Part shown: positions 47,479-57,994 of the stretch, one piece after another
Numbering within the stretch: position 1 is the stretch's first letter
Layout: every line of letters starts with the position of its first letter
From: Mycolicibacterium poriferae
GTDB lineage: Bacteria; Actinomycetota; Actinomycetes; Mycobacteriales; Mycobacteriaceae
DNA length: 64,000 nucleotides
Direction of reading: 5' to 3'
NCBI RefSeq assembly: GCF_010728325.1
Contig: NZ_AP022570.1
Span: forward strand, 3,968,001-4,032,000
Translations under genes and position numbers: made by a program
The notes under the pieces: generated by a model
What the model was told of the DNA's origin: nothing
Seen by the model: only the letters and a program-made list of their open reading frames with translations
The model's database searches: none

Positions 47479-49065
47479 ATGACCACATCCGTCACACCCG
47501 CCCGCCTGAGGCCTCAGCTGCGCGAGCTGAAACTGTTCGCGCTGTCCCCCGAGGGTCGCCCCGCCCTGCTCGGGGCGCTGGGCGCCGCCCTGATCGCCGC
47601 CGGCGGGCTCGGCGCCGGCAGCACCCGGGTCAACGACCCGGTCCTGGAGTCGATGCACCTGTCGTGGTTGCGATTCGGGCACGGGCTGGTGCTGTCCTCG
47701 ATCCTGCTGTGGGCCGGGGTGGCACTGATGCTGCTGGCGTGGCTGTGGTTGGGCCGCCGCGTCGTCGACCGCTCGGCGACCGAGTACACGATGGTCGTCA
47801 CCACCGGATTCTGGCTGCTCCCCCTACTACTCAGCGCGCCGGTGTTCAGCCGCGACACCTATTCGTACCTGGCGCAGGGCGCCCTGTTGCGGGACGGCTT
47901 CGACCCGTACGCCGTCGGGCCGATCGCGAACGTGAACTCGCTGCTGGACAACGTCAGCCCGATCTGGACGACCACCACGGCCCCGTACGGCCCGGCCTTC
48001 ATCCTGGTCGCGAAATTCGTCACGATGCTCGTCGGAAACGACGTCGTGGCGGGCACCATGCTGTTGCGGCTGTGCATGCTGCCGGGGCTGGTTCTGTTGA
48101 TCTGGGCGGCTCCCCGGGTGGCCCGCCATGTCGGCGCCAACGGCGCGGCGGCGCTGTGGATCTGCGCGCTGAATCCCCTGGTGATCATCCATCTGATGGG
48201 CGGCGTGCACAACGAGATGCTCATGGTCGGCCTGATGATGGCCGGCATCGCCCTCTCGTTCCGCGGTCGGCACGCCTGGGGCGTCACCCTGATCGCGGTG
48301 GCGGTGGCTGTCAAAGCCACCGCGGGGCTGGCTCTTCCGTTCATGGTGTGGGTGTGGATGCGGGGCCTCCGACAACGGCGGGGCTTCGCGCCGGTCAAGG
48401 CTTTCGCTGCGGCCACGGCGGCTTCACTTGTGATCTTCGGTGCCGTGTTCGCCGTCATGTCACTGCTGGCCGGCGTCGGGCTGGGCTGGCTGACAGCGCT
48501 GGCGGGATCGGTGAAGATCATCAACTGGCTGACCGTCCCGACCGCCACCGCGAACATGATCAACGCGGTGGGCGGGTTGTTCGTCCCGGTCAACTTCTAC
48601 GCCGTGCTGGAAACCACCCGCATCATCGGGATCCTCGTCATCGCGGTGTCGGCGCCGCTGTTGTGGTGGCGGTTCCGCCACACCGACCGGGATGCGCTGA
48701 TGGGCATCGCGCTGCTGATGGGGGTGGTGGTGCTGTTCGTGCCCGCCGCCCTGCCGTGGTACTACACCTGGCCCCTGGCCGTGGTCGCCGCGCTGGCACA
48801 GTCGCGCCGTGCGGTCGCGTTGATCGCCGGGCTGTCGACATGGATCACCGTGATCTGGAAACCCGACGGGGCGCACGGCATGTACTCACTGCCCCACGTC
48901 CTGCTGGCCACCGCCTGCGCGCTCGGAGCGTGGTACTGGTTGCACCGCGCGCCCGAGTTCGCCGCGGGAAGCGGAACGTCAGACGTCAGTACGCCATCGC
49001 CTGGGCGCGACGAACCACCTCACGGGCCTGATGCGAGTGCAGCGCATCGACCGGGCGGGCATTAG
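47479..49065 (+). CDS. mptA: Alpha-(1->6)-mannopyranosyltransferase MptA
   Basis: GT-C membrane enzyme that extends the mannan core of lipomannan/lipoarabinomannan using polyprenyl-phosphomannose on the periplasmic face. The 528-residue product has about 12-13 transmembrane segments. The conserved first-loop acidic site is SAPVFSRDTYSYLAQGALL (about 115-135). LNPLVIIHLMGGVHNEMLMVG and the C-terminal ALPWYYTWPLAVVAAL also match the family. The last roughly 27 codons form a low-complexity tail (TPSPGRDEPPHGPDASAAH) that overlaps, antisense, the 3' end of the convergent Rv2175c-like gene by 80 bp. Confidence 0.93.
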   Translation: MTTSVTPARLRPQLRELKLFALSPEGRPALLGALGAALIAAGGLGAGSTRVNDPVLESMHLSWLRFGHGLVLSSILLWAGVALMLLAWLWLGRRVVDRSATEYTMVVTTGFWLLPLLLSAPVFSRDTYSYLAQGALLRDGFDPYAVGPIANVNSLLDNVSPIWTTTTAPYGPAFILVAKFVTMLVGNDVVAGTMLLRLCMLPGLVLLIWAAPRVARHVGANGAAALWICALNPLVIIHLMGGVHNEMLMVGLMMAGIALSFRGRHAWGVTLIAVAVAVKATAGLALPFMVWVWMRGLRQRRGFAPVKAFAAATAASLVIFGAVFAVMSLLAGVGLGWLTALAGSVKIINWLTVPTATANMINAVGGLFVPVNFYAVLETTRIIGILVIAVSAPLLWWRFRHTDRDALMGIALLMGVVVLFVPAALPWYYTWPLAVVAALAQSRRAVALIAGLSTWITVIWKPDGAHGMYSLPHVLLATACALGAWYWLHRAPEFAAGSGTSDVSTPSPGRDEPPHGPDASAAHRPGGH

Positions 49066-49390
49066 CCTGGCGTTCGGTCGAGCCGTCCCGGCTGATGGTC
49101 AGCGACGGGTCCGGGGTGAACAGCCACCGCACGATCTCGGTCTCCTCGTAGCCGCCGTCGTGCAACACCATCAGCAGCCCGGGCAGACTCTTGACGACGT
49201 GTCCGTCGTCGTCGAAGAACACCTTGGGCACGACGATCGCCCCGTCGCGGCGCACCGCGACCAGGTGACCGTCTCGAAGTTGCTGGGCGACCTTGCTGGC
49301 CGGGATTCCCAACAGCCGCGCCACCGCGGGGAGCTCGTAGACATCCTCGTCGGGCCCCAGCACGTCTTGGGCGGTCGGAATGCTGCTCAC
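48986..49390 (-). CDS. DNA-binding protein, PknL substrate (Rv2175c-like)
   Basis: A 134-residue protein with a winged-helix/excisionase-like fold: YELPAVARLLGIPASKVAQQL is the helix-turn-helix (about residues 20-40). It is followed by GHLVAVRRDGAIVVPKVFF and a helical C-terminus ending HQAREVVRRAQAMAY. In M. tuberculosis Rv2175c binds DNA and is phosphorylated by PknL, whose gene is divergent from it there too. The start is one of two adjacent GTG codons (49390 or 49393); the longer open frame above is shadow of pknL. Its 3' end overlaps mptA antisense by 80 bp. Confidence 0.9.
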   Translation of the reverse strand: MSSIPTAQDVLGPDEDVYELPAVARLLGIPASKVAQQLRDGHLVAVRRDGAIVVPKVFFDDDGHVVKSLPGLLMVLHDGGYEETEIVRWLFTPDPSLTISRDGSTERQANARPVDALHSHQAREVVRRAQAMAY

Positions 49391-49471
49391 CACACCGAGT
49401 CTAAGGGCATCGACCCAGCGCGGGCGGCTGCTTGGACCGGCGCGGTGAGCTCGGCTCGTAACATGTGTGCG

Positions 49472-50662
49472 GTGACGACCGACCAGCAGGCGGGCCCGCT
49501 GACCGGGACCGTTCTCGACCACCGCTACCGGGTGGACGCGTTGATCGCCACCGGCGGCATGTCCGGGGTGTACCGCGGACTGGACCTGCGCCTGGATCGT
49601 CCAGTGGCGCTGAAGATCATGGACTCGCGGTATTCCGGCGACGAGCATTTTCTGACCCGCTTCCAGCGTGAGGCGCGAGCGGTCGCGCGCCTCAAGCATC
49701 CCGGTCTGGTGGCCGTCCACGACCAGGGCCTCGACGGCCAACACCCGTTTCTGGTGATGGAACTCGTCGAAGGCGGCACGCTGCGGGAGCTGCTCAGGGA
49801 ACGCGGGCCGATGCCACCGCACGCCGTGGTGGCCGTGTTGAGGCCGGTACTCGGCGGGCTGGCGGTCGCCCATCGGGCGGGGCTGGTGCACCGCGACATC
49901 AAGCCGGAGAACGTGTTGATCAGCGACGACGGCGAGGTCAAGCTCGCCGATTTCGGGTTGGTGCGCGCGATGGCCGAAGCCAAGATCACCTCGACCAGTG
50001 TGATTCTGGGGACCGCGGCATATCTGGCTCCGGAGCAGGTGGCCACCGGCGAGACCGACTCTCGCGGTGACGTCTACGCCGTCGGCGTGCTGGTCTACGA
50101 ACTGCTGACCGGGGTGACGCCGTTCACCGGGGACACCCCGTTGGCGGTGGCGTATCAGCGGATGGACCGGGACGTGCCCGCCCCGAGTTCCGTCATCACC
50201 GGTGTACCAACCCAATTCGACGACTTCGTGGCATGCGCCACCGCGCGCGACCCTGCGTACCGGTTCGCCGACGCCGCCGAGATGGGCGAGGAACTCGACG
50301 CCATCGCGACCGAACTGTTCCTCCCCCCGTTTCGGGTGCCGGCCCCGCGCCACTCTGCGGCACACCAGTCAGCGCTGCACCAGTCGGCGCCGACCCATCA
50401 CCTCGGCGCGGGCACCGCGACTCCCGGGGGCCACACCAAGGCTTACGAGCGTGACGAACTACCCCCTCAGGAACCGGCCTCCGATGCGGACGCCCCTGAG
50501 CCGACGGGCCGATTCGCCGGCATCGAGCTGTCCGAATTCCAGTGGGAACGGCAGCGGGCCCGGCGCGCAGTGTTGTTCTGGGTCGTCGCGGTGCTGACAC
50601 TGGCCGGCCTCTGCGCAGCCGGGGCCTGGACGTTGGGCAGCAACCTGCAGAACCTGCTGTAG
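49472..50662 (+). CDS. pknL: Serine/threonine protein kinase PknL
   Basis: Membrane-anchored Hanks-type kinase. The 396-residue product has a Gly-rich loop (ATGGMSGVYRG), catalytic Lys in PVALKIMDS, HRDIKPENVL and ADFGLV, plus the activation segment ITSTSVILGTAAYLAPEQ. A juxtamembrane linker rich in His/Ala/Pro (about 280-355) leads to one transmembrane helix (about 365-387). There is no extracellular sensor (no PASTA). GTG at 49472 is preferred: a TAACAT hexamer (49459-49464) sits seven bases upstream, as for leaderless mycobacterial genes. An in-frame ATG at 49463 is the alternative. It is divergent from its presumed substrate gene. Confidence 0.94.
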   Translation: MTTDQQAGPLTGTVLDHRYRVDALIATGGMSGVYRGLDLRLDRPVALKIMDSRYSGDEHFLTRFQREARAVARLKHPGLVAVHDQGLDGQHPFLVMELVEGGTLRELLRERGPMPPHAVVAVLRPVLGGLAVAHRAGLVHRDIKPENVLISDDGEVKLADFGLVRAMAEAKITSTSVILGTAAYLAPEQVATGETDSRGDVYAVGVLVYELLTGVTPFTGDTPLAVAYQRMDRDVPAPSSVITGVPTQFDDFVACATARDPAYRFADAAEMGEELDAIATELFLPPFRVPAPRHSAAHQSALHQSAPTHHLGAGTATPGGHTKAYERDELPPQEPASDADAPEPTGRFAGIELSEFQWERQRARRAVLFWVVAVLTLAGLCAAGAWTLGSNLQNLL

Positions 50663-50681
50663 CCCAAGAATCGGGTTTCCG

Positions 50682-52085
<1,404 letters not shown>

Positions 52086-52102
52086 TCAATGGTAACCGCG
52101 GG

Positions 52103-52594
52103 TCAAAACCGCATTTCCCGCCCGGTGATGAGCTGGTAGCGCACCAGGTTGTGCTTGGCGTCGACGAGTGCGTCGTGGGCATCGCGGGGCCGGGGCGGCA
52201 TCCGCGGGCAGCCGTGGTCCTCCCAGAACTGCCGCAGTTCGCGGGTGAAGCGGGGAATCGCCGGCGGCAGATCTGTCATCGGTCCCCACAGTTGGCACAG
52301 CACCACGTGGTCGTAGGCCCCGACCCACGCCCACAGCTCGATCGGATCGTCACCGTCGATGCCGAAGAAGTCCTCCAGCTCGGAGCGGATCTGGCGCCGG
52401 GACCGCCACAGCGGCGAAGCCGGCGACGGCAGCTTGGGCAGCACGTGCTTGCGCACCCATCTTCCTGCCCGTTCGGGGTCGAATTCGGTGGAGATCGCGT
52501 AGTACTCGCGGCCGTCCTCGGCGGCGACACCGATCGAGATGAGTTCGATCGTGCGGCCGTTGTCGATGAACTCGGTGTCATAGAAGTACCGCAC
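52103..52594 (-). CDS. Polyadenylate-specific 3'-exoribonuclease RNase AS
   Basis: DEDDh-fold 3'-5' exoribonuclease acting on adenylate-rich RNA (Rv2179c family). The 163-residue product has the metal-binding pair Asp6-x-Glu8 (FYDTEFIDNG), the central Asp in WVGAYDHVVLC (about residue 93) and the C-terminal His and Asp in DAHDALVDAKHNL. All five catalytic residues appear intact. The GTG start at 52594 lies two bases after the upstream gene's stop, so the two are coupled; aroG follows after 20 bp. Confidence 0.93.
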   Translation of the reverse strand: MRYFYDTEFIDNGRTIELISIGVAAEDGREYYAISTEFDPERAGRWVRKHVLPKLPSPASPLWRSRRQIRSELEDFFGIDGDDPIELWAWVGAYDHVVLCQLWGPMTDLPPAIPRFTRELRQFWEDHGCPRMPPRPRDAHDALVDAKHNLVRYQLITGREMRF

Positions 52595-52596
52595 GC

Positions 52597-53487
52597 TCAG
52601 GCGACCTTCCGGTTGTCGGGCTCGCGGTCCGGCGGCGCGGGGGCCGCGTGGATCTCCCGGTCGAGCTGCTCGTTGACCTTGGCGTCATCGGGGAACTTCG
52701 GCATCCCCGAGATGGCGTCCTGCAGCCACAGCTTGGCCTGCACCACGGGGCGACGCAACCAGCGCTCCCGCTCGAGGGCGCGGTGCATCTTGCGCGGCCG
52801 TGTCGTGTAGCGCCAGCGCGCCCACGGGGCGTGGGGGCGTGACAGCCGGATCGCCCCGACGAACAGCAGCGGGGTGATGAACATGCCCACCAGCCCGGTC
52901 CACACCTTTCCCTTGAGCAGTACGACCACCGCAAGCAGCAGCGTGAGCACCGCCGAGACGACCACCGCGACGCGCGCGCCGACGGAATGGTCGTTCTGCC
53001 AGATGCCGATGTCGAAGAAGGACAGCGGGTTGAAACCCATGATCAACAGCCCCGCCACCGCGACCGCGACGAACACCGCGTCGACCGAGGCTCGGCCGTC
53101 CTCGGACCAGTACACGTCGGACAGGTGCAGGATCAGCGCGAACTCATCCAGGACCAGTGCCGCGCCGATTCCGAAAAGAATTGATGCCGCGGTGAACTCG
53201 GGCACTCCCCCGTCGACCGCCAACGTGACCATTGCTACGCCGGAGACCATGACCAGGATCACCCCGATGACGACGTGGTGGATGTGCAGGCCGCCGCCGG
53301 CAGAGATGTTTCGCGGCTGCCACCATTTGCGGGGTTTGTCGCTGCCGGCATGACGCCGGATGTATCGCACGATGGTGCGGGTGACGAAGAACGTCAGGAT
53401 GAACGCCACCAGGCAACACACCAGCGGCAACCGTGAGTACGGAATCCCCGTGGGCAGGCCGAAGTCGAGGTCCAGGGTGGGGCGCAC
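52597..53487 (-). CDS. Integral membrane protein (Rv2180c-like)
   Basis: A 296-residue polytopic membrane protein with about seven hydrophobic segments between residues 20 and 215. It has the conserved piece [19 protein letters not shown] (His-x-His-His) and [19 protein letters not shown]. The C-terminal cytoplasmic region is basic and then acidic. Biochemical function is unknown. The His-rich membrane motif could bind metal. It precedes the RNase AS gene by 2 bp. Confidence 0.88.
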   Translation of the reverse strand: MRPTLDLDFGLPTGIPYSRLPLVCCLVAFILTFFVTRTIVRYIRRHAGSDKPRKWWQPRNISAGGGLHIHHVVIGVILVMVSGVAMVTLAVDGGVPEFTAASILFGIGAALVLDEFALILHLSDVYWSEDGRASVDAVFVAVAVAGLLIMGFNPLSFFDIGIWQNDHSVGARVAVVVSAVLTLLLAVVVLLKGKVWTGLVGMFITPLLFVGAIRLSRPHAPWARWRYTTRPRKMHRALERERWLRRPVVQAKLWLQDAISGMPKFPDDAKVNEQLDREIHAAPAPPDREPDNRKVA

Positions 53488-53571
53488 GCAGAAAACTTAC
53501 GCCGACCTGCGCGTGACATGCCCGGGATACCCGCCGACTCGCCGAACGTCCCCGATAGGCTGGTGGGCGAG

Positions 53572-54861
53572 ATGAGTACTCTGCGGTCGCCCGGCGGGGC
53601 TGGTTGGGCGCCCGTGCTGGCGTGGCGGCTCTTCCAGGTCCTGACTCTGGTGGCGCTGGCCTGGGCGGGGTGGCGGCTGTTGGGCCGTATCCCGTACCGC
53701 ATCGACGTCGACGTCTACCGGATGGGCGGCCAGGCCTGGCTCGACGGCCGCCCGCTCTACGGCGACGGGGTGTTCTTCGCGACGCAGGGCGGAATCGACC
53801 TGCCCTTCACGTATCCGCCGCTGGCCGCGGTGATGTTCGCGCCGTTCGCGCTGCTGCCGCTGGAAGGCGCCAGCGTCGCCATCACGGTGACGACCCTGGT
53901 CCTGCTGTTGGTGTCGCTGGTGATCGTCCTGACCAGGCTGAACGTGTGGCCGACCACGCGGGTGACCGGTGAGCCGGCCTGGATCAGACGGTGGTGGCTG
54001 GCCGCGGCGATCGTCGCGCCCGCGGTGATCTACCTCGAGCCGATCGACTCGAACTTCGACTTCGGCCAGATCAACGTGGTGTTGATGACGCTGGTCATCG
54101 CCGACTGCGTGCCGCGCCGGACACCGTGGCCACGGGGCATGCTGCTCGGCCTGGCGATCGCGTTGAAGCTCACCCCGGCCGTGTTCCTGCTCTACTTCCT
54201 GCTGCGCCGTGATCTTCGGGCGCTCGCTGTCAGCGCGGTGACGGTCATCGGGGCGACCATGGTGGGCTTCGCTGTGGCGTGGCGGGATTCCTGGGACTAC
54301 TGGACGCACACCGTCACCAACACCGACCGCATCGGTGCCGCGACGCTGAACACCAACCAGAACATCGCCGGGGCGCTGGCCCGGCTGGGTCTGGACTCGG
54401 GCCTGCGCTTCGCGCTCTGGGTCGCGCTCAGCTTCGTGGTGCTGGGTGTGACGGTGTGGGCGGCGCGCCGCGCGCTCAGGGCGGGTCAGCCGGTGTTGGC
54501 GCTGATCTGCGTGGCGATGTTCGGCCTGGCGGTCTCCCCGGTCTCGTGGTCACACCACTGGGTGTGGGCACTGCCCGCGGTCCTGGTGGCCGCGGTGCTG
54601 GCCGTGCGCCTGCGGAATCCCGCGCTGGGCGCCGTGTCGGCGGCGGGACTGGCGCTGATGATCTGGTCGCCGATCTCGCTGCTGCCCGAGCATCAGGAGA
54701 CGGCCGCGTCGTTGTGGCGACAACTGGGCGGCAGCTCGTACCTGTGGTGGGCATTGGCCGTGATCGTCGTGGCCGGAACGGTCCGCGGACGTTCCGCCGG
54801 CGAGACCGGGCCGGGCGACCACGTCACCGACGCCCAGCCCGCATCCGCCGTGCAGGCCTGA
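53572..54861 (+). CDS. Alpha-(1->2)-mannosyltransferase, GT87 family (Rv2181-like)
   Basis: GT-C membrane mannosyltransferase that adds alpha-1,2-mannose branches to lipomannan/lipoarabinomannan; polyprenyl-phosphomannose is the expected donor. The 429-residue product has about ten transmembrane segments. The acidic first loop is [56 protein letters not shown] and [11 protein letters not shown] also match the family. The ATG at 53572 is chosen by family start (MSTLRSPGG); 18 codons above it are open but overlap the divergent promoter region. Confidence 0.92.
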   Translation: MSTLRSPGGAGWAPVLAWRLFQVLTLVALAWAGWRLLGRIPYRIDVDVYRMGGQAWLDGRPLYGDGVFFATQGGIDLPFTYPPLAAVMFAPFALLPLEGASVAITVTTLVLLLVSLVIVLTRLNVWPTTRVTGEPAWIRRWWLAAAIVAPAVIYLEPIDSNFDFGQINVVLMTLVIADCVPRRTPWPRGMLLGLAIALKLTPAVFLLYFLLRRDLRALAVSAVTVIGATMVGFAVAWRDSWDYWTHTVTNTDRIGAATLNTNQNIAGALARLGLDSGLRFALWVALSFVVLGVTVWAARRALRAGQPVLALICVAMFGLAVSPVSWSHHWVWALPAVLVAAVLAVRLRNPALGAVSAAGLALMIWSPISLLPEHQETAASLWRQLGGSSYLWWALAVIVVAGTVRGRSAGETGPGDHVTDAQPASAVQA

Positions 54862-54937
54862 GCACGAACTACTTCTGGACTGGCCGGATCAGCCGCCGGC
54901 CTGGATTCGCCGGATCAGCCGGCCGACCAGTTATTGC

Positions 54938-54956
54938 CGGGCCGCCCGACGGCCCG
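54938..54956. terminator. Hairpin between convergent mannosyltransferase and acyltransferase genes
   Basis: CGGGCCG (54938-54944) pairs with CGGCCCG (54950-54956) around a 5-nt loop. The spacer separates two convergent stops (54861 and 54988) and could serve both directions. There is no T tract. A GCCGGATCAGCCG direct repeat lies just before it. Confidence 0.4.
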
Positions 54957-54987
54957 GTTCCTGCCGCCTGAGCCGAGGCTCGCCGAC

Positions 54988-55713
54988 TCAGCCTGCGGCC
55001 GCCTCAGGGAGCCGTGTCGGCGGGGTCACCGCTCCCGGTTCTTTTCCCTCTTTGACGTCAGCGGCGTAGAGGTCGACGTACTCCTGACCGGACAGGCGCA
55101 TCAACTCGTACATCACCTCGTCGATGACCGCGCGCTCGATGAAGCGGTTTCCGGCCAGTCCGTCGAAGCGGGTGAAGTCCATCGGCTTGCCGAACTTGAC
55201 CTGGACCCGGCCGAACCGCCACATCTTGCTTCCCGGCGGGTTGACGACGTCGGTGCCGATCATCGCCACGGGGATCACCGGCACCCCGCTGGTCAGCGCC
55301 ACCCGGGCCAGCCCTGTCTTGCCCTTGAAGAGGCGGCCGTCGGGCGAACGGGTGCCTTCGGGATACATGCCGAGCAGCTTGCCTTCACCGAGAATGCGCT
55401 CGGCGGTGGTCAGCGCGCTCTGCGCGCTGTCCGCGTCGGTCCGGTCGATCGGGACCTGACCGGCCACGGTGTAGAACCACCGGGTGAACCAGCCCTTGAG
55501 CCCGGTGCCGGTGAAGTACTCGGCTTTGGCCAGGAAGGTGATGCGCCGGCTGACCACCAGCGGCAGATAGAAGCTGTCGGCGACGGCCAGGTGGTTACTG
55601 GCCAGGATCACCGGCCCGGACTGCGGGACGTGTTCGAGGCCCTCCACTTTGGGGCGGCCGAGCAGGCTCAACAACGGCCCCATGAAGATGTACTTGAACA
55701 GCCAATACCACAT
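54988..55713 (-). CDS. 1-Acyl-sn-glycerol-3-phosphate acyltransferase family protein (Rv2182c-like)
   Basis: PlsC-type acyltransferase at the inner membrane face, likely acting on lysophosphatidate or a related lysolipid. The 241-residue product has the catalytic His-x4-Asp (ASNHLAVADSFYL, about residue 39), the glycerol-phosphate motif YPEGTRSPDG (about 118) and the GVPVIPVAMIGTD block. An N-terminal hydrophobic segment (WYWLFKYIFMGPLL) may anchor it. The ATG at 55713 has GGAGGGTCC upstream. Substrate is not determined. Confidence 0.9.
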   Translation of the reverse strand: MWYWLFKYIFMGPLLSLLGRPKVEGLEHVPQSGPVILASNHLAVADSFYLPLVVSRRITFLAKAEYFTGTGLKGWFTRWFYTVAGQVPIDRTDADSAQSALTTAERILGEGKLLGMYPEGTRSPDGRLFKGKTGLARVALTSGVPVIPVAMIGTDVVNPPGSKMWRFGRVQVKFGKPMDFTRFDGLAGNRFIERAVIDEVMYELMRLSGQEYVDLYAADVKEGKEPGAVTPPTRLPEAAAG

Positions 55714-55784
55714 GGACCCTCCGCGTCAGCCGTGCTCTGCGACAACTGTACCCACGCCGTGTGCGTGCGACCACACGGTGCAGC

Positions 55785-56198
55785 TCACTCCTCCACGGTC
55801 ACCGGGATGTGCTGATAGCGCCCGGGGCCCGGGGTGTGCGACGACGGGCCGGCGGGCCCGGGCGGACCGCCGGGATCGGGCGGCGTCGGCCCCTCGGGGG
55901 GACCGTCGGGCTCCGGTGGCGGCGTCGGCCCGGTGTCACCGGTGTCGATGCCGTCGACCAATGCTCTGACGACGCTCAACAACGCCACCGAGTGCTCGGA
56001 GACGACGTCGAGCAGCGGGTGTTGTTCGCCCGAGATCAGCGCGGCGAGCGCACAGACCGGACACCACACCTGCTGGCACGGGCCGGCGGCCCCGGCGCTC
56101 TGCGCACGGGCGGCCGCCATCCGCACCGCCGGTTCGAGACGATCCAGAATGGATTGGGCCAGCGCGCGCAGTTCCGCGTGGGAATCACTGCCGCTCAC
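55785..56198 (-). CDS. Small Cys-containing protein of unknown function (Rv2183c-like)
   Basis: A 137-residue soluble protein. The N-terminal half is helical (SHAELRALAQSILDRLEPAV) and carries C-x5-C-x2-C (CQQVWCPVC, about residue 44-52), a possible metal or redox site. The C-terminal 50 residues are Pro/Gly-rich and probably disordered. The GTG start at 56198 overlaps the stop of the ArsA-like ATPase gene as GTGA, so the two are translationally coupled and may form a complex. No function is known. Confidence 0.85.
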   Translation of the reverse strand: MSGSDSHAELRALAQSILDRLEPAVRMAAARAQSAGAAGPCQQVWCPVCALAALISGEQHPLLDVVSEHSVALLSVVRALVDGIDTGDTGPTPPPEPDGPPEGPTPPDPGGPPGPAGPSSHTPGPGRYQHIPVTVEE

Positions 56199-57445
56199 GC
56201 CGGCCACACCTCCGGATTCGGTCGGAACCGCACGGTCAACTCGCTGCCGCGCAATTGGGCGTCGGTCACGGTGCACCGCCGCAGCACCGATGCCAATCGA
56301 ACCCGACGCCGCAATCCGCCGACGCCGATGATCAGGTCATCGTCGACCCTACCCAACGTCAGCGCCGACGACTCGACCTGTGGCAGCTGCACACGCAGTC
56401 GGTAGACCGCGTCCACGCCGCTGCCGCTCTCTCTGTCCACGACCGGGCGTAGCGGGCCGGGCGGCGGCGCACCATCACGGGAACGGGCGCTGTCGAGCAA
56501 CTCGCCCAACGCCTTGGCGCCGATCGGCTCGCCGGCCAGATGCGGCACCATCACCAGCGCGACGTCACCGATCGCGCGGTCGAGATCGTCGAGAACCGCG
56601 CGCTGCTCGGAGATCCGCTCGGCGTACCAGTCGAACGCGGGGTGCTCGGGAAGGTTGCGGTATTCGAACGAATCATCTTGCACCAGAATCTGATTGACGA
56701 TCAACTCGGCTACCTGCACACCCATCAACGCCAGCGAGCCCAGCGTCCGCACCGCCTCGGCGGCCACCACCCGCTCCGCGGTCAGCACCAGGTGGGCGCT
56801 GACCCTCGACCCGTCGGACAGCAGGGCGCCCAGCCGATCGGTGCCGGCCGCGATGCGTTCCAGCAGTGCCACCAGCGCGGCCGAACGAGCATCGTCGATG
56901 CCGGCCAGGCGGCGGTGCCGCGGCCAGGCCCGCTCGAGATAGAGGCCGAAGGTGGCCGGCAGGGTCAGCATGCGCATCGCGTCGGCTGTCGATGCGCAGT
57001 CGACGACGATCAGCTCCCAGCGGCCCGAGTCGGCGAGCTTGCCGACCTCATGCAACCCGAGGACCTCCTGCACCCCGGGGAGAGCCGAAAGCTCTTCGGG
57101 GGCAATGTCTCCCACCTCGGAATCGGGGAATCTGTGCGAGAGCAGCACGGCGACGTCGCGCCACCGGTCGCCCAGCAGAGCCAGCGTGTCCAGCGCCAGG
57201 GCGTCGAGCAGGCCACCGCCGGAGTCTGCGGTGTCGAGATCGGCCAGCACTCGGGTGGGCGCACCGCGACCGGTCGGCACGACGGCGGTCCCCAGGACGT
57301 CGCCGATGGAGTGCGCCTGGTCGGTGGAGACCAGCAGCACCCGCATGCCGGCCCGCGCCGCCCGCACTGCCGTGGCGGTGGCCAGCGTCGACTTGCCTAC
57401 ACCGCCCTTGCCGACGAACAGGCTGACCCGGCAGTCCCCGGCCAT
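56195..57445 (-). CDS. ArsA/GET3-like ATPase (Rv2184c-like)
   Basis: A 416-residue SIMIBI-class P-loop ATPase. The deviant Walker A is FVGKGGVGKSTLATATAV (residues 10-27) and switch I is LVSTDQAHSIGDVLG. VVDCASTADAMRMLTLP matches the family DxxPTxxxL region, with the Pro of the usual DTAPTG replaced. A C-terminal beta domain ([20 protein letters not shown]) resembles the small-heat-shock-like domain of actinobacterial ArsA proteins. There is no arsenite Cys triad and no ars gene nearby, so arsenic export is unlikely. It is coupled to the next small gene. Confidence 0.88.
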   Translation of the reverse strand: MAGDCRVSLFVGKGGVGKSTLATATAVRAARAGMRVLLVSTDQAHSIGDVLGTAVVPTGRGAPTRVLADLDTADSGGGLLDALALDTLALLGDRWRDVAVLLSHRFPDSEVGDIAPEELSALPGVQEVLGLHEVGKLADSGRWELIVVDCASTADAMRMLTLPATFGLYLERAWPRHRRLAGIDDARSAALVALLERIAAGTDRLGALLSDGSRVSAHLVLTAERVVAAEAVRTLGSLALMGVQVAELIVNQILVQDDSFEYRNLPEHPAFDWYAERISEQRAVLDDLDRAIGDVALVMVPHLAGEPIGAKALGELLDSARSRDGAPPPGPLRPVVDRESGSGVDAVYRLRVQLPQVESSALTLGRVDDDLIIGVGGLRRRVRLASVLRRCTVTDAQLRGSELTVRFRPNPEVWPA

Positions 57446-57473
57446 CCGCGCGGCGTCGGCGGCGCTCCCGCGC

Positions 57474-57911
57474 TCAGTCAGCCTCGGCTCGTTTCTTCAG
57501 GTCCTTCAACGCGGTGTCGGTCAGACGTCGTTCCGCCTTGCGTTTGAGCAACCCGATCATCGGGATGATCAGATCCACCGAGAGCTCATAGGTGACCTCG
57601 GTGCCGGTTCCCTTCGCCACCAACCGATATGCGCCGTCCAGAGACTTGAGCAACGTACTCGACACCAGCGACCAGGTCACCGAACTGCGGTCGGCCGGCC
57701 ACTCGTAGGCCAGCACCATGCTGTCTTTGAGCACCGAGGCGTCCAGCACCAGCCGGGCCACCTTCGGATACCCGGCGTCGTCGGACTCCAGTACCTCGGT
57801 CTCCTTGTATTCGGCCACCCAGTCGGGATACGACCCGATATCTGCGATGACGTCCATCACCGTCGCGGGATCCGCATCGATGTAGATGGTCTGCGCCGTC
57901 TTGTCCGCCAC
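57474..57911 (-). CDS. SRPBCC (START/polyketide-cyclase-like) protein (Rv2185c-like)
   Basis: A 145-residue single-domain helix-grip protein. It has the conserved opening IYIDADPATVMDVIADIGSY and PDWVAEYKETEVLE, a hydrophobic cavity-forming sheet and the long C-terminal helix (LKRKAERRLTDTALKDL). Such proteins bind lipids or other hydrophobic ligands. The start is a GTG at 57911. It lies 28 bp upstream of the ArsA-like gene on the same strand and 83 bp from a second SRPBCC gene. Confidence 0.9.
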   Translation of the reverse strand: MADKTAQTIYIDADPATVMDVIADIGSYPDWVAEYKETEVLESDDAGYPKVARLVLDASVLKDSMVLAYEWPADRSSVTWSLVSSTLLKSLDGAYRLVAKGTGTEVTYELSVDLIIPMIGLLKRKAERRLTDTALKDLKKRAEAD

Positions 57912-57994
57912 TGAAACTCTTCCCCAGTTGTTGAGTGCGAGGTCTGGTCGCTGCCAGGAAATCTACTCTGTCGAGGATGTCCGGCCGCCGCACT

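Noticed and set aside
56195..57445. Arsenite export ATPase
   Set aside because: The arsenite-binding cysteine triad is absent and there is no arsB, arsC or arsR; the ArsA-like fold alone does not support this role.
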